Assembly: GCA_017942105.1 (NCBI GenBank)
Contig: JAGAVE010000018.1
Location: forward strand, 1-61,327
Reading direction: 5' to 3'
DNA length: 61,327 nucleotides
From: Clostridia bacterium
GTDB lineage: Bacteria; Bacillota; Clostridia; Oscillospirales; Acutalibacteraceae
The position numbers and the translations under genes are program-made. The notes below the pieces were generated by a model, which was given only the letters and a program-made list of their open reading frames with translations, made no database searches and was not told where the DNA came from. Below are positions 45,030 through 54,385 of the stretch, in pieces (positions within the stretch are counted from its first letter, which is position 1; each line of letters begins with the position of its first letter).

Positions 45030-46451
45030 TTATTTGTTTATCCTTTCTTCTGCAGGAATGTATTCCGGATCCAAAGTAAATTTGTCAATTCTGTCATCGA
45101 TTTTGATGTACTTTCTTCTTGTTGATACGCTCTTGTATGCGGGACGGATAATTCTGCCGCCGGTCATAAGCTCTTCAAGGCGATGTGCGGACCAGCCTGC
45201 TATTCTTGCAGTTGTGAAAAGAGGTGTATAGATATCCTCAGGAATCTGCAACATCTCATAGATGAGGCCCGAGTACATGTCAACATTTGCACAGATAGGC
45301 TTTTTGTTGCCTTTAACTTTCAGGAACACTTCCGGTGTGAGGCGCTCAACCATATCGATAAGTGCAAATCTTTCTTCATAACCGTTTTTGAGAGCGAATT
45401 TTCTGGCTTCTTCTTTGAGGATAGTTGCACGCGGATCGGAAAGTGTATAAACAGCGTGACCCATACCGTAGATTAGGCCTGAACGGTCACCGGCTTCTTT
45501 ATTGATAATTTTCTCAAGAAAGTCTGCTACTTGTCCTTCGTTGGCTGTATCTGAAACGCCTTCCTGAATAAACTTCATCATTTCTGAAACCTTGATGTTT
45601 GCACCGCCGTGCTTAGGTCCCTTGAGGGCGCCGATAGCTGCAGCGAAAGCGGCATATGTATCTGTACCGCTTGAGGTAAGAACTCTTGTTGCAAAGGTTG
45701 AATTGTTACCGCCGCCGTGTTCAGCGTGTACCATCAGACAAAGGTCAAGGAGTTTTGCCTCTTCGTCAGTGAAGGTTTTGTTAGAACGAATTGAATGAAG
45801 AACAGCTTCAGCCGTCGAATGGTTAGGCTTTGTCGGATGAATATACATGCTCTTTTTGTAGTAATGACGCCTCTTAACCTGGTAGGCATAAGACATAATT
45901 ACGGGGACCTGCGCGATAATCTGGATAGACTGTCTGATGACATTTTCAATCGAGAGGTCATCGGGGTTTTCGTCATATGAATACAGAGCAAGAACGGAAC
46001 GCGTTATCTTGTTCATAATATTCGGAGACGGAGCCTTCATAATCATATCTTCAATAAAATCTTCGGGGAGATTTCTGCACTCTGCAAGAATCTGGCTGAA
46101 TTTCTGAAGCTGACGAGAAGTCGGGAGTGAACCGAAAATCAGAAGCCATGCAACTTCTTCAAAACCAAAACGGTTCTCTTCCTGACAATTTTTGACGATA
46201 TCAACCATATCGACACCGCGGAAGAAAAGGTGACCCTCTTTAGGTACTTTTTCTCCGTCATCGATATAGTAACCGTCAACAGAACTGATTTTAGTCAGAC
46301 CGGCCATAACGCCCGTACCATCAGCGTTGCGAAGTCCGCGTTTTACGCCAAAACGATTAAAGTCATCTATTTTGATTTTATTATGTTTACGGAGCTCCTC
46401 TACGAGAAACTCAACATTTTCATTTGTAATTGGTGTTAAATAAGAACCCAT
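45030..46451 (-). CDS. Citrate / 2-methylcitrate synthase
   Basis: 473 residues of the citrate synthase family. Active-site His and Asp regions are visible in MVHAEHGGGNNSTFATRV, GALKGPKHGGANIKV and SGLIYGMGHAVYTLSDPRA, with VNVDMYSGL-like NVDMYSGLIYEML near the end. It condenses acetyl-CoA or propionyl-CoA with oxaloacetate. The long N-terminus is typical of clostridial forms. No aconitase or isocitrate dehydrogenase is nearby. It has the best promoter in its region and heads the operon running to ricT. Confidence 0.92.
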   Translation of the reverse strand: MGSYLTPITNENVEFLVEELRKHNKIKIDDFNRFGVKRGLRNADGTGVMAGLTKISSVDGYYIDDGEKVPKEGHLFFRGVDMVDIVKNCQEENRFGFEEVAWLLIFGSLPTSRQLQKFSQILAECRNLPEDFIEDMIMKAPSPNIMNKITRSVLALYSYDENPDDLSIENVIRQSIQIIAQVPVIMSYAYQVKRRHYYKKSMYIHPTKPNHSTAEAVLHSIRSNKTFTDEEAKLLDLCLMVHAEHGGGNNSTFATRVLTSSGTDTYAAFAAAIGALKGPKHGGANIKVSEMMKFIQEGVSDTANEGQVADFLEKIINKEAGDRSGLIYGMGHAVYTLSDPRATILKEEARKFALKNGYEERFALIDMVERLTPEVFLKVKGNKKPICANVDMYSGLIYEMLQIPEDIYTPLFTTARIAGWSAHRLEELMTGGRIIRPAYKSVSTRRKYIKIDDRIDKFTLDPEYIPAEERINK

Positions 46452-46480
46452 AATTTCACCGCCGGATAATATTTCAAAAC

Positions 46481-46510
46481 ATTATACAATATAAAGCATT
46501 GTAAAGTCAA
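46481..46510 (-). promoter_or_regulatory. Strong sigma-A promoter of the citrate synthase operon
   Basis: On the minus strand TTGACT (rc of 46505-46510), an 18-base spacer ending in an extended TG, and a perfect TATAAT (rc of 46481-46486). Confidence 0.75.
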
Positions 46511-46601
46511 GAAATTTGCTGATATTTTGTTTTGATAAAGGTGTAATTATTCAAAGCTTGTCTGCATAAAATTCTGTATAGCTTATCCGGGAGGTTCAGA
46601 A

Positions 46602-47558
46602 ATGAGAAGAAATATAATTATCTGCGCTGTTCTTGCCGCTTCGATGATACTGTTGCCTGTTTTTATGCTTAAAGATAAAAAGGCCGTTTCAACAATGAAA
46701 AACGAGGATTTTGAATATGAAGAGCAGGGGAAAATCAGCGTTATGAAATCAATCAACGGCAAGGTGTTAACGGTTGATGAGCGTGAATATCTCATAGGTG
46801 CTCTTGCTGCCGAAATGGATTTATCCTATCATGAGGAAGCTTTGAAGGCACAGGTTGTTGCTTGCTATACATATTCGGTTTATGTAAGGGAAAATATCAG
46901 CTCGGATGACCTTAACGGTGCTCAGATCAGCGATGACCCACAAGTGCATCAGGGTTATATTACGCAGGAGGAGAGAAAGAAAAAATGGGGAGAAAAATTC
47001 GATGAATATGAGAAAAAAGCCGAAAAAGCAGTAGAAGCTGTATATGGTAAAGCGATATATTATGGGGGTAAACCGATATTAGCTGTTTATCATGATCTTA
47101 ACAGCGGTAAGACTGAGAGCTCTGAAACGGTGTGGAAAAGAAAAGAACCGTATCTTGTTCAGGTTGAAAGTCCGGGTGACAGGCTTTCTTCAAAATACAG
47201 CAGTAAAACTGAGCTGTCGTATGATGATTTTGAAAAACTTATAAGTAAAATTGACGGTGTTGAGCTTAGTGATAATAAAGATAATTGGATAGGAAAGGTG
47301 GTGAAAACAGAAAGCGGATATGTAAAAAGCGTTGAAATTTGCGGTGACGCAATTTCTTCTGAGGATTTTCGCTCGGCACTTGGTTTGAAAAGCTGCTGCT
47401 TCAGTATATCAGAAGAAGATGATTTGATAATCATACGAACTCTTGGTAACGGTCATATGGTCGGTATGAGCCAATATGGAGCTGATTATATGGCAAGACA
47501 AGGTGCAGATTATATTGAAATATTAAAATTTTATTATTCTGATGTAGAAATTCGATGA
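46602..47558 (+). CDS. spoIID: SpoIID/LytB-domain protein (stage II sporulation protein D)
   Basis: 318 residues: a short cytoplasmic start, one transmembrane helix (about 5-24), then the SpoIID domain with LIGALAAEMDLSYHEEALKAQVVACYTYSVY, YGGKPILAVYHDLNSGKTESSETVW and the C-terminal LGNGHMVGMSQYGADYMARQGADYIEIL, each seen in parts. SpoIID is a lytic transglycosylase that works with SpoIIP and SpoIIM during engulfment. The catalytic Glu is probably that in AAEM. It stands alone; spoIIQ and spoIIP are not adjacent. Confidence 0.92.
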   Translation: MRRNIIICAVLAASMILLPVFMLKDKKAVSTMKNEDFEYEEQGKISVMKSINGKVLTVDEREYLIGALAAEMDLSYHEEALKAQVVACYTYSVYVRENISSDDLNGAQISDDPQVHQGYITQEERKKKWGEKFDEYEKKAEKAVEAVYGKAIYYGGKPILAVYHDLNSGKTESSETVWKRKEPYLVQVESPGDRLSSKYSSKTELSYDDFEKLISKIDGVELSDNKDNWIGKVVKTESGYVKSVEICGDAISSEDFRSALGLKSCCFSISEEDDLIIIRTLGNGHMVGMSQYGADYMARQGADYIEILKFYYSDVEIR

Positions 47559-47575
47559 ATTTTTTCATAAAACTA

Positions 47576-47603
47576 TTGCATTTTTTCGTTATTATGTTAC
47601 AAT
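47576..47603 (+). promoter_or_regulatory. Promoter of the mini-ferredoxin gene
   Basis: TTGCAT at 47576-47581, a 16-base spacer and TACAAT at 47598-47603. A full AAGGAGG ribosome site follows at 47621-47627. Confidence 0.6.
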
Positions 47604-47636
47604 AGTGATAAATTTGGGACAAGGAGGATGAACAAA

Positions 47637-47807
47637 ATGGCTTTTAAAATTACAGACGATTGCATCTCTTGCGGTGCATGTGAAGCTGAGTGCCCGGTAG
47701 GTGCTATCGCTGAAGGTGACGGCAAGTATGAGATCGATGCTGATGCTTGCGTATCATGCGGTGCATGTGCTGACGCTTGCCCGGTAGCTGCTCCCGTTGA
47801 GGAATAA
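47637..47807 (+). CDS. fdx: 2[4Fe-4S] ferredoxin, 56 residues
   Basis: A 56-residue clostridial ferredoxin, starting MAFKITDDC. Both cluster motifs are complete, CISCGACEAECP (first Cys at residue 9) and CVSCGACADACP (first Cys at 38), with the pseudo-twofold symmetry of the family. It is a low-potential electron carrier, and a plausible partner for the Stn-like complex at the left end of the window and for other ferredoxin enzymes. AAGGAGG lies nine bases before the ATG. It is monocistronic with its own promoter and terminator, which suggests high expression. Confidence 0.95.
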   Translation: MAFKITDDCISCGACEAECPVGAIAEGDGKYEIDADACVSCGACADACPVAAPVEE

Positions 47808-47820
47808 TCATTATTAACGG

Positions 47821-47849
47821 CAGGGTGGATTCGTTCCACCCTGTTTTTC
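47821..47849 (+). terminator. Terminator of the mini-ferredoxin gene
   Basis: CAGGGTGGA (47821-47829) pairs with TCCACCCTG (47835-47843), then a T run. Confidence 0.9.
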
Positions 47850-47910
47850 TTTTTGACATATTTGCAGTTTGGTTGTATAATAATTAGGTTGCATTATCGG
47901 AGGTGGTCAG

Positions 47911-48645
47911 GTGGTTGATTTTCGTAAAGAATATCTTGGTAACGGTGTAAGCGTAGTCGTTTCCGATGAACACGGATTCGGTACGGATGCGGTTTTACTT
48001 GCTGATTTTGTATCGCCAAAGCGAAAGGAAAATGCTTGTGACCTTGGAACCGGTTGCGGAATAATTCCGATGATCTGGTACAGAAACGGCCAGGCGAATA
48101 AAATTTTTGGAGTAGAACTTCAAAAGAAGGGCTATGAACAAGCGGTTGAATCTGCAAAAATCAGCAAAGCAGAAGAAAAGATTACTTTTCTTAATATTAA
48201 TCTCAAGGATATTAAATCTGAATTTGGACACGCAACGATGGATGTTGTTTCAATGAATCCACCGTACAAAGCTGCTGACAGTGGTGTCAAAAGCGCTTCT
48301 CAGGCTGACCTGATTGCCAGACACGAAGTTGAATGTAATCTTTCAGATATAATGTCAGCGGCAGCGTATCTGCTTAATTTCGGCGGTCGGCTTTGTATGT
48401 GTAACCGACCTGAAAGACTCAGTGATACTATAGTTGCAATGAAAGAGTCAGGAATTGAACCGAAACGCCTTCGATTTGTCGTGAAAAGACCAGATACCCG
48501 TCCTTGGCTTTTTCTGATTGAAGGAAAAAAAGGAAGTAAACCGTACCTTAATGTTGAGCCGATGCTTGTTATGTATAACGATGACGGAGAACTCAGCGAA
48601 GAAGTTATAAAAATATACGGCGAATATAAGGAGAATGTGAAGTGA
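47911..48645 (+). CDS. tRNA1(Val) adenine-N6 methyltransferase (YfiC/TrmN6 family)
   Basis: 244 residues, a Rossmann-fold methyltransferase. The SAM motif is CDLGTGCGIIPM and the N6-adenine catalytic motif NPPY is in DVVSMNPPYKAA. The HGFGTDAVLLADF start is typical of YfiC/TrmN6 (YabB in B. subtilis). It modifies A37 of tRNA-Val in E. coli. The start is GTG after GGAGGTGGTCAG. It overlaps rsmI by four bases, the same pairing as yabB-yabC neighbours in other Firmicutes. Confidence 0.88.
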   Translation: MVDFRKEYLGNGVSVVVSDEHGFGTDAVLLADFVSPKRKENACDLGTGCGIIPMIWYRNGQANKIFGVELQKKGYEQAVESAKISKAEEKITFLNINLKDIKSEFGHATMDVVSMNPPYKAADSGVKSASQADLIARHEVECNLSDIMSAAAYLLNFGGRLCMCNRPERLSDTIVAMKESGIEPKRLRFVVKRPDTRPWLFLIEGKKGSKPYLNVEPMLVMYNDDGELSEEVIKIYGEYKENVK

Positions 48646-49469
48646 GCAAACTTTATGTTGTCGGAACACCGATCGGAAATCTTGGGGATTTCTCGCCAAG
48701 GGCAGTAGAAACACTCAGTAATTGTGATTTTATAGCTGCAGAAGATACTCGTGTTACGCTCAAACTTTTGAATCATTTTGGTATAAAAAAGAATATGGTG
48801 AGTTATTTTGAGCACAACCGAAGAGAGCGCGGCGAAATGATTGTTTCGCGTATTCTTTCGGGTGAGACCTGTGCTTTAGTGACAGATGCGGGAATGCCTG
48901 CGATTTCCGATCCCGGTGAGGATCTCGTTAAATTGTGCCATGAGAACGGAATAAAGGTTGAGTCTGTTCCGGGGCCGTGTGCGTTTACAACTGCACTTGC
49001 TCTTTCTGGTATGCCTTCGGGAAGGTTTACATTTGAGGGCTTTCTGAGTGTTAATAAACCCAGCCGAAGAGAGCATCTTGATTCATTGAAAAACGAAACA
49101 AGAACGATGCTTTTTTATGAAGCACCGCATAAACTCGGTGCTACCCTTAAAGACATGTACGCGACTTTTGGTGAGCGAGAGGTTGCCATAGTAAGGGAAA
49201 TAACAAAAATTCACGAGCAGGTAATAAAAACGACGCTTTCTGCTGCTGTTGATGCTTACGGTGAGGGTGGTCTTAAGGGTGAGATAGTTCTGGTTATTCA
49301 CGGTGCTGAACCGAAGAAAGTATTGGACATAATATCTTTTGATGATGCCGTAAAAATTGCCGAAGAAAGCATGAAAAACGGTCTTTCAGCAAGCGAGGCG
49401 GCTAAGCAAGCGGCTAAGGCTTCGGGATATAAAAAAGGTGAGATTTATAAAAGGTTGACGGGTGATTGA
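48642..49469 (+). CDS. rsmI: 16S rRNA (cytidine-1402 2'-O)-methyltransferase RsmI
   Basis: 275 residues of the tetrapyrrole methylase fold: LYVVGTPIGNLGDFSPRAVETL, AAEDTRVTLKLLNHFGI, LVTDAGMPAISDPGEDLV, VPGPCAFTTALALSGMPSGRF and FYEAPHK are all diagnostic. It methylates C1402 in the ribosomal P site. The start is GTG in a GTGA overlap with the previous gene. Confidence 0.95.
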   Translation: MSKLYVVGTPIGNLGDFSPRAVETLSNCDFIAAEDTRVTLKLLNHFGIKKNMVSYFEHNRRERGEMIVSRILSGETCALVTDAGMPAISDPGEDLVKLCHENGIKVESVPGPCAFTTALALSGMPSGRFTFEGFLSVNKPSRREHLDSLKNETRTMLFYEAPHKLGATLKDMYATFGEREVAIVREITKIHEQVIKTTLSAAVDAYGEGGLKGEIVLVIHGAEPKKVLDIISFDDAVKIAEESMKNGLSASEAAKQAAKASGYKKGEIYKRLTGD

Positions 49470-49471
49470 TT

Positions 49472-50101
49472 ATGGGATTTTTTAGCTATATAGCAAGCCA
49501 TTGGTATGTTGGTCTGGCATTGGTTCTCCTTATTATTCTGACTGTTTTTGTATGGATAATGGCGTTGGTTTCGGGTCGAAAGAGAAGAGAAGAACGAGAG
49601 CGTATTATTGCGGAGCTGGAAAAAGAAAAGGCTCTCAGAAAAGAATTCAAAGTTGTTGACAATTCTACCTTTGCTGAGGATAAGGATGATTATCGACTTG
49701 TTATTGGAATGTGTGCTCATATACAGCAAAGAATTGAAAAAGAAGAGAATATGAACGATGCTTTTATGCAGCTTGCAGAAGTTGAAAGGTATGTTTATGC
49801 GTTAGGATATGTGTTTGAAGACAGCAGAAACGGTTTTTCGGGTTTTTTCAGATTGAACGGTGAACCGCTGGTTTCCGTTTCAGTTGAAGCTGTTGATCGT
49901 GTTATCGGCGGTGAGTTTTCCGAGCTTTTTCAGAGTGTGTATCGAATGTTTGATGACGACGATGAAGCTGTATCTGTTGATGAGGAATTTCTTCAGAAAG
50001 CTGATGAAAAATCGATTGAGCTCATAGCAAATGATGGTTCTGGAATTTTTGCCGCGGCTGCGGAATACATTCGTTCCAACAAGAATCATTTTATTAGTTG
50101 A
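49472..50101 (+). CDS. Hypothetical single-pass membrane protein
   Basis: About 209 residues with one N-terminal transmembrane helix (about 13-36), then a strongly basic and charged helical stretch (GRKRREERERIIAELEKEKALRKE) and an acidic soluble domain. I recognise no family. ATG 49472 follows a GGGTGATTGATT ribosome site; an in-frame TTG lies six bases earlier. It is coupled to rsmI and followed by a terminator, so it ends that operon. Confidence 0.65.
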   Translation: MGFFSYIASHWYVGLALVLLIILTVFVWIMALVSGRKRREERERIIAELEKEKALRKEFKVVDNSTFAEDKDDYRLVIGMCAHIQQRIEKEENMNDAFMQLAEVERYVYALGYVFEDSRNGFSGFFRLNGEPLVSVSVEAVDRVIGGEFSELFQSVYRMFDDDDEAVSVDEEFLQKADEKSIELIANDGSGIFAAAAEYIRSNKNHFIS

Positions 50102-50111
50102 ATACAGTTGG

Positions 50112-50140
50112 AAGTGCTCCTTATACGGAGCACTTTTCTT
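50112..50140 (+). terminator. Terminator after the rsmI operon
   Basis: AAGTGCTCC (50112-50120) pairs with GGAGCACTT (50127-50135), followed by a T-rich tract. Confidence 0.85.
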
Positions 50141-50249
50141 TATTTTTTTTATTTTTAAACTAATTAATACTTTATTTTTACTACTTAATATGATATAATT
50201 ATTTCGTGTTTAAAATGGACACTAATTGACAGATAAAGGGGCATTTAAT

Positions 50250-52271
50250 ATGGCACATTTTATTTTTTCTGCTTTTTGCGATGAGTCAGGAGAGGCTACG
50301 ATAGGCGGTCAGATGGCAGCTTGCAAGGCAAACGGTATCACACATATGGAGCTCAGAGGTTTCGGTCCGGAGCTCAACATTAACAATCTCAGCGTTGAAC
50401 AGGCAAAAGAGATGAAGGCTGAAATTGATAAGGAAGGAATGATTGTTTCTTCCATCGGTTCAGGCTATGGTAAAATAAATATTAAGGATGATTTTGAACC
50501 TCATTTTGAAGCTTTTAAAAATACAGTTGAAGTAGCAAAGGTTCTTGAAGCAAAATACATCCGTATGTTCAGCTTCTATTTTGATGAAGGCGACGACTAC
50601 GGTGCATATAAGGACGAAGTTATCAGAAGGGTAAGGACTCTTGTTGATTATGCCGACGAGAACGGTCTTATCTGCTGTCACGAAAACGAAAAAGGAATCT
50701 ACGGTGATACGGCTGAGCGTTGCCTTGATGTTCTTGAGGCTTGCGAAGGTAAGCTCAGAGCAGTATTTGATCCGGCAAACTTCATTCAGTGCGGTGTTGA
50801 TACCGTAAAAGCGTATGATTTGCTCGAAGAATATATAGAATATTTCCATGTTAAGGATGCTCTTTATAATAGTGCTGAAGTTGTTCCGGCGGGCGAAGGT
50901 GAAGGCAGAATTGTTGAAATTCTCAAGAAATTTGATAAGCGTAAGCAAGTCGCAGTTCTTTCTCTTGAACCGCATCTCAAGGTGTTTGACGGCCTTTCAA
51001 ACCTCGAAGTTACAGATGATGTTGAAAATGCAATGAAGGTTCATACTTATGCTTCACACGAAGAGTCATTTAAGGCTGCAGCAGATGCAATGCATAAAGT
51101 AGCAGAGACTGTTCAGCCTATTCGCTTCGGTATCATCGGTATGGGTAACATGGGTACAGCTCATGCAAAGAATTTCCTTAACGGCGATATAAGGGAGCTT
51201 CGCATAACAGCGGTTGCTGATATCGTTCCCGAAAAGCTTGAATGGTCTGAAAAGAACCTTCCTTGGGCAAAGAGATATAACACGGCAACAGAGCTGATGG
51301 AAAGCGGAGAGGTTGATGCTGTTATTATCTGTGTACCGCATTATTTCCATCCTCCGCTTGTTATAGAGGCTCTTAAAAACGGACTCCATGTTGTCTCTGA
51401 GAAACCGGCAGGTGTTTACACAAAGCAGGTTCGCGAGATGAACGAATTTGCAGCTAAACAGGATAAAACCTTTGCGATGATGTTCAATCAGCGTACGAAT
51501 TGTGTATATAGAAAAATCAAAGAAATTGTTGACAGTAAAGAGTACGGTGATATACGCAGAGTAAACTGGATTATAACCGACTGGTACAGAACTCAGGCTT
51601 ATTATAACTCAGGCGGATGGCGCGCAACATGGGTTGGAGAAGGCGGCGGCGTTCTTCTTAATCAGTCCCCGCATCAGCTTGATTTGTGGCAGTGGCTTTG
51701 CGGTATGCCTTCAAAAATCCGTGCCTTTTGTCACGAAGGCAAGTGGCATGATATTGAAGTTGAGGACGATGTAACGATTTATGCTGAGTATCCCAACGGT
51801 GCAACGGGTGTGTTTATAACAACAACAGGTGATTATCCGGGCTCTAACAGACTTGAAATTACTATGGACAAAGCAAAGCTTGTTTGCGAAAACGGTAAAA
51901 AAATTATGCTTTACGAGCTTGCTGAGTCGCTTCCGGATAATATTGCAAACTGCGCAGAGGGATTTACAAACATTGATGTTAAAGAAATTGAAGTTGAAAC
52001 AGATGGAATCAACGACCAGCATACAGGTGTTCTTAATGCTTTTGCTGACCATATTCTTTATGGTACTCCGCTTATCGCAAATGGTGACGAAGGAATCAGA
52101 GGTCTTATGATTTCAAATGCCGCTCACTATTCCAGTTGGACTGGTGAGACTGTTGAGCTTCCGATTGATGAAGAAAAGTATTATGAGCTTCTTATGAAAA
52201 AGGTTGCCGGCTCAAAAGCTAAGGATGATGTTGTCTCTGTTGTCAATGAGGATATGAGCAGCACATATTGA
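50250..52271 (+). CDS. Fusion of sugar-isomerase-like TIM barrel with Gfo/Idh/MocA dehydrogenase
   Basis: About 673 residues in two joined enzymes. Residues about 1-285 are an AP-endonuclease-2/xylose-isomerase-like barrel, with metal-ligand regions CCHENEKGIYGD, AVFDPANF and YFHVKDAL. Residues about 290-673 are a Gfo/Idh/MocA oxidoreductase, with the NAD motif FGIIGMGNMGTAHAKNF, VVSEKPAG with its catalytic Lys, and GGGVLLNQSPHQLDLW. One polypeptide could isomerise and then oxidise a sugar or inositol-like substrate. ATG 50250 is chosen because AAAGGGG lies upstream. It is the first gene of the hexuronate operon. Confidence 0.85.
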   Translation: MAHFIFSAFCDESGEATIGGQMAACKANGITHMELRGFGPELNINNLSVEQAKEMKAEIDKEGMIVSSIGSGYGKINIKDDFEPHFEAFKNTVEVAKVLEAKYIRMFSFYFDEGDDYGAYKDEVIRRVRTLVDYADENGLICCHENEKGIYGDTAERCLDVLEACEGKLRAVFDPANFIQCGVDTVKAYDLLEEYIEYFHVKDALYNSAEVVPAGEGEGRIVEILKKFDKRKQVAVLSLEPHLKVFDGLSNLEVTDDVENAMKVHTYASHEESFKAAADAMHKVAETVQPIRFGIIGMGNMGTAHAKNFLNGDIRELRITAVADIVPEKLEWSEKNLPWAKRYNTATELMESGEVDAVIICVPHYFHPPLVIEALKNGLHVVSEKPAGVYTKQVREMNEFAAKQDKTFAMMFNQRTNCVYRKIKEIVDSKEYGDIRRVNWIITDWYRTQAYYNSGGWRATWVGEGGGVLLNQSPHQLDLWQWLCGMPSKIRAFCHEGKWHDIEVEDDVTIYAEYPNGATGVFITTTGDYPGSNRLEITMDKAKLVCENGKKIMLYELAESLPDNIANCAEGFTNIDVKEIEVETDGINDQHTGVLNAFADHILYGTPLIANGDEGIRGLMISNAAHYSSWTGETVELPIDEEKYYELLMKKVAGSKAKDDVVSVVNEDMSSTY

Positions 52272-52290
52272 TTTTTGTTGGGGGATTGTT

Positions 52291-53304
52291 ATGAGAGTTT
52301 CTGTTGTTGGTTGCGGCGGTATATCTCGTTCGCATCTTGAAGTACTGAATGCAATGGAATCAGTTACGATTTCTTCGGTTGTTGATATAGTGCACGAAAA
52401 GGCGGATTTGGCGGCGAGAGAGTATAACTGTAAAGCGTATTATGATTATGATGTGATGCTAAGTGAGGATAACCCTGATTGTGTTCATATCTGTACACCG
52501 CATTACCTTCATGTTCCTATGTCCGTAAAAGCACTTACCCGAGGTATACATGTTTTATGTGAAAAGCCGTGTGCTATTTCTGCAGAGGGTTTGTCGCAGT
52601 TGAAAATGGCTCAAATTCTCAGTGATGCTAAGTTTGGCGTATGTTTTCAAAACAGATATAATGAGTCGGCCCTTCTTGTAAAGGAGTATGTTGAAAAAGA
52701 AACATACGGAAAGGTCGAGGCTGTCAGAGCTTCGGTTCATTGGTTTCGTGATGCTGATTATTATAGCGATGATTGGCACGGAACAATTGAAAAAGAAGGC
52801 GGCGGTGTTGCTGTTAATCAGGCTATACATACTCAGGATTTAATGAGATATGTTTCCGGGAAAAAGACAAAAAGCGTTACGGGTCATGTTTTTACAGACC
52901 ATCTTAAGGATATAATTGAAGTAGAAGATACTGTTCATGCAATTTTTGAATATGAAGACGGAACGCTTGGACTTTATAATGCAACAACAGCATTCTCAAA
53001 AAATCTTCCCGTTATTATTGATGTTGTCTGTGAAAAGGCTGTTCTTCGTCTTGAGGGTGACAACGCTTACCTGATTATTGACGACAACATAGAGCAGCTT
53101 CATCTTGCAGACAATACAGGCTTTGTTGGTAAAAACTATTGGGGAAAAGGTCACAGTTCACTTATAAATGATTTTTATGATTGCATCATAAGTGACAGAA
53201 ACTTCCCGATTGATGCTATCGAAGGCGGAAAAGCGGTTGAAGAATTTTTAGCGATTTTCAAATCCTCCGAAACCGGAGATAAAGTATTTTTAAAGAAGGA
53301 TTGA
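52291..53304 (+). CDS. Gfo/Idh/MocA family oxidoreductase
   Basis: 337 residues. The N-terminal NAD-binding fold has VVGCGGISRSHLEVL; the EKP motif with catalytic Lys is HVLCEKPCAIS; the C-terminal domain has GGGVAVNQAIHTQDLM with its active-site His. It resembles the dehydrogenase half of the preceding fusion (both have P-H-Y-x-H-x-P before the EKP motif), so the two are probably paralogues. The start follows GGGGGATTGTT. The substrate is presumably a sugar or sugar acid of the same pathway. Confidence 0.88.
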   Translation: MRVSVVGCGGISRSHLEVLNAMESVTISSVVDIVHEKADLAAREYNCKAYYDYDVMLSEDNPDCVHICTPHYLHVPMSVKALTRGIHVLCEKPCAISAEGLSQLKMAQILSDAKFGVCFQNRYNESALLVKEYVEKETYGKVEAVRASVHWFRDADYYSDDWHGTIEKEGGGVAVNQAIHTQDLMRYVSGKKTKSVTGHVFTDHLKDIIEVEDTVHAIFEYEDGTLGLYNATTAFSKNLPVIIDVVCEKAVLRLEGDNAYLIIDDNIEQLHLADNTGFVGKNYWGKGHSSLINDFYDCIISDRNFPIDAIEGGKAVEEFLAIFKSSETGDKVFLKKD

Positions 53305-53308
53305 TCTT

Positions 53309-54370
53309 ATGCAAATGACAATGAGATGGTTCGGCAAAGACAAGGATACCGTTTCTCTCGAAGAAATAAGACAGGTGCCGGGCGTCGTAGGTGTTGTTCC
53401 TGCTCTTCATACTCTGCCTGCAGGCGATGCATGGCCTCTTGATATGATAATGGATATGAAAAAAGAAATCGAGGCGGCAGGTCTTACGATGGAGTGTATT
53501 GAGAGCGTCAATGTCCATGAGGACATCAAGCTTGGTGCACCTACGGCAGATATGTATATTGAAAACTATAAAACAAGTATCCGAAACCTGGCAAAAGCCG
53601 GAGTTAAAGTTATATGCTATAACTTTATGCCCGTTTTTGATTGGACAAGAACAGACCTCGCTATGGATATGGGTAACGGGGCAACCTGCCTTAGTTATAA
53701 CGGTGTTCAGGTTGAAGGTAAAAGTCCGGAAGATATGTTCAGGGAGATTGACGATAACTCAAACGGCTATGCAATGCCGGGTTGGGAAACTGAGCGTATG
53801 GGTGAAATCAAAGAGCTGTTTGAAAAGTACAAGAATGTAACGGCAGATGATATGTGGAAGAATCTTAAGCATTTCCTCGAGGAAATAATTCCGGTTTGCG
53901 AAGAGTGTGATGTCAGAATGGCTATTCATCCGGATGATCCGCCGTGGGACATCTTCGGTCTTCCTCGCATTATTAAGAATATCGAGGATATCCGAAAGTT
54001 TTTGAAGCTTGTTGATTCTCCTTATAACGGACTGACTTTCTGCACAGGTTCTCTCGGAGCAAGTGCTTCAAATGATCTTCCTGCTATGATCCGCGAGGTA
54101 GGAGACAGGATATATTTTGCTCATTTGAGAAACATTAGAATTCGTGAAAGCTGGTTTAATGAAACCTCCCATCTTTCGTCTGACGGTTCACTTGATATGT
54201 ATGAAATCGTTAAAGCGTTGCAGGATGTTGGTTTTAACGGATATATCAGACCTGACCACGGCAGAATGATATGGGGAGAGGTCGCAAGACCCGGATACGG
54301 TCTGTATGACAGAGCTCTCGGAGCTGCTTATCTCAACGGTCTTTGGGAAGCGGCAGAAAAATCAAGATAA
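53309..54370 (+). CDS. uxuA: Mannonate dehydratase
   Basis: 353 residues of the UxuA family: MRWFGKDKDTVSLEEIRQVPGVVGVV in consecutive parts, metal-site regions MAIHPDDPPWDIFGLPRI, FCTGSLGAS and FAHLRNI, and GYIRPDHGRMIWGE near the end. It dehydrates D-mannonate to 2-keto-3-deoxygluconate (KDG). It starts five bases after the oxidoreductase stop. It anchors the assignment of this operon to hexuronate use. Confidence 0.96.
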   Translation: MQMTMRWFGKDKDTVSLEEIRQVPGVVGVVPALHTLPAGDAWPLDMIMDMKKEIEAAGLTMECIESVNVHEDIKLGAPTADMYIENYKTSIRNLAKAGVKVICYNFMPVFDWTRTDLAMDMGNGATCLSYNGVQVEGKSPEDMFREIDDNSNGYAMPGWETERMGEIKELFEKYKNVTADDMWKNLKHFLEEIIPVCEECDVRMAIHPDDPPWDIFGLPRIIKNIEDIRKFLKLVDSPYNGLTFCTGSLGASASNDLPAMIREVGDRIYFAHLRNIRIRESWFNETSHLSSDGSLDMYEIVKALQDVGFNGYIRPDHGRMIWGEVARPGYGLYDRALGAAYLNGLWEAAEKSR

Positions 54371-54385
54371 TTCGGAGGTATTATA

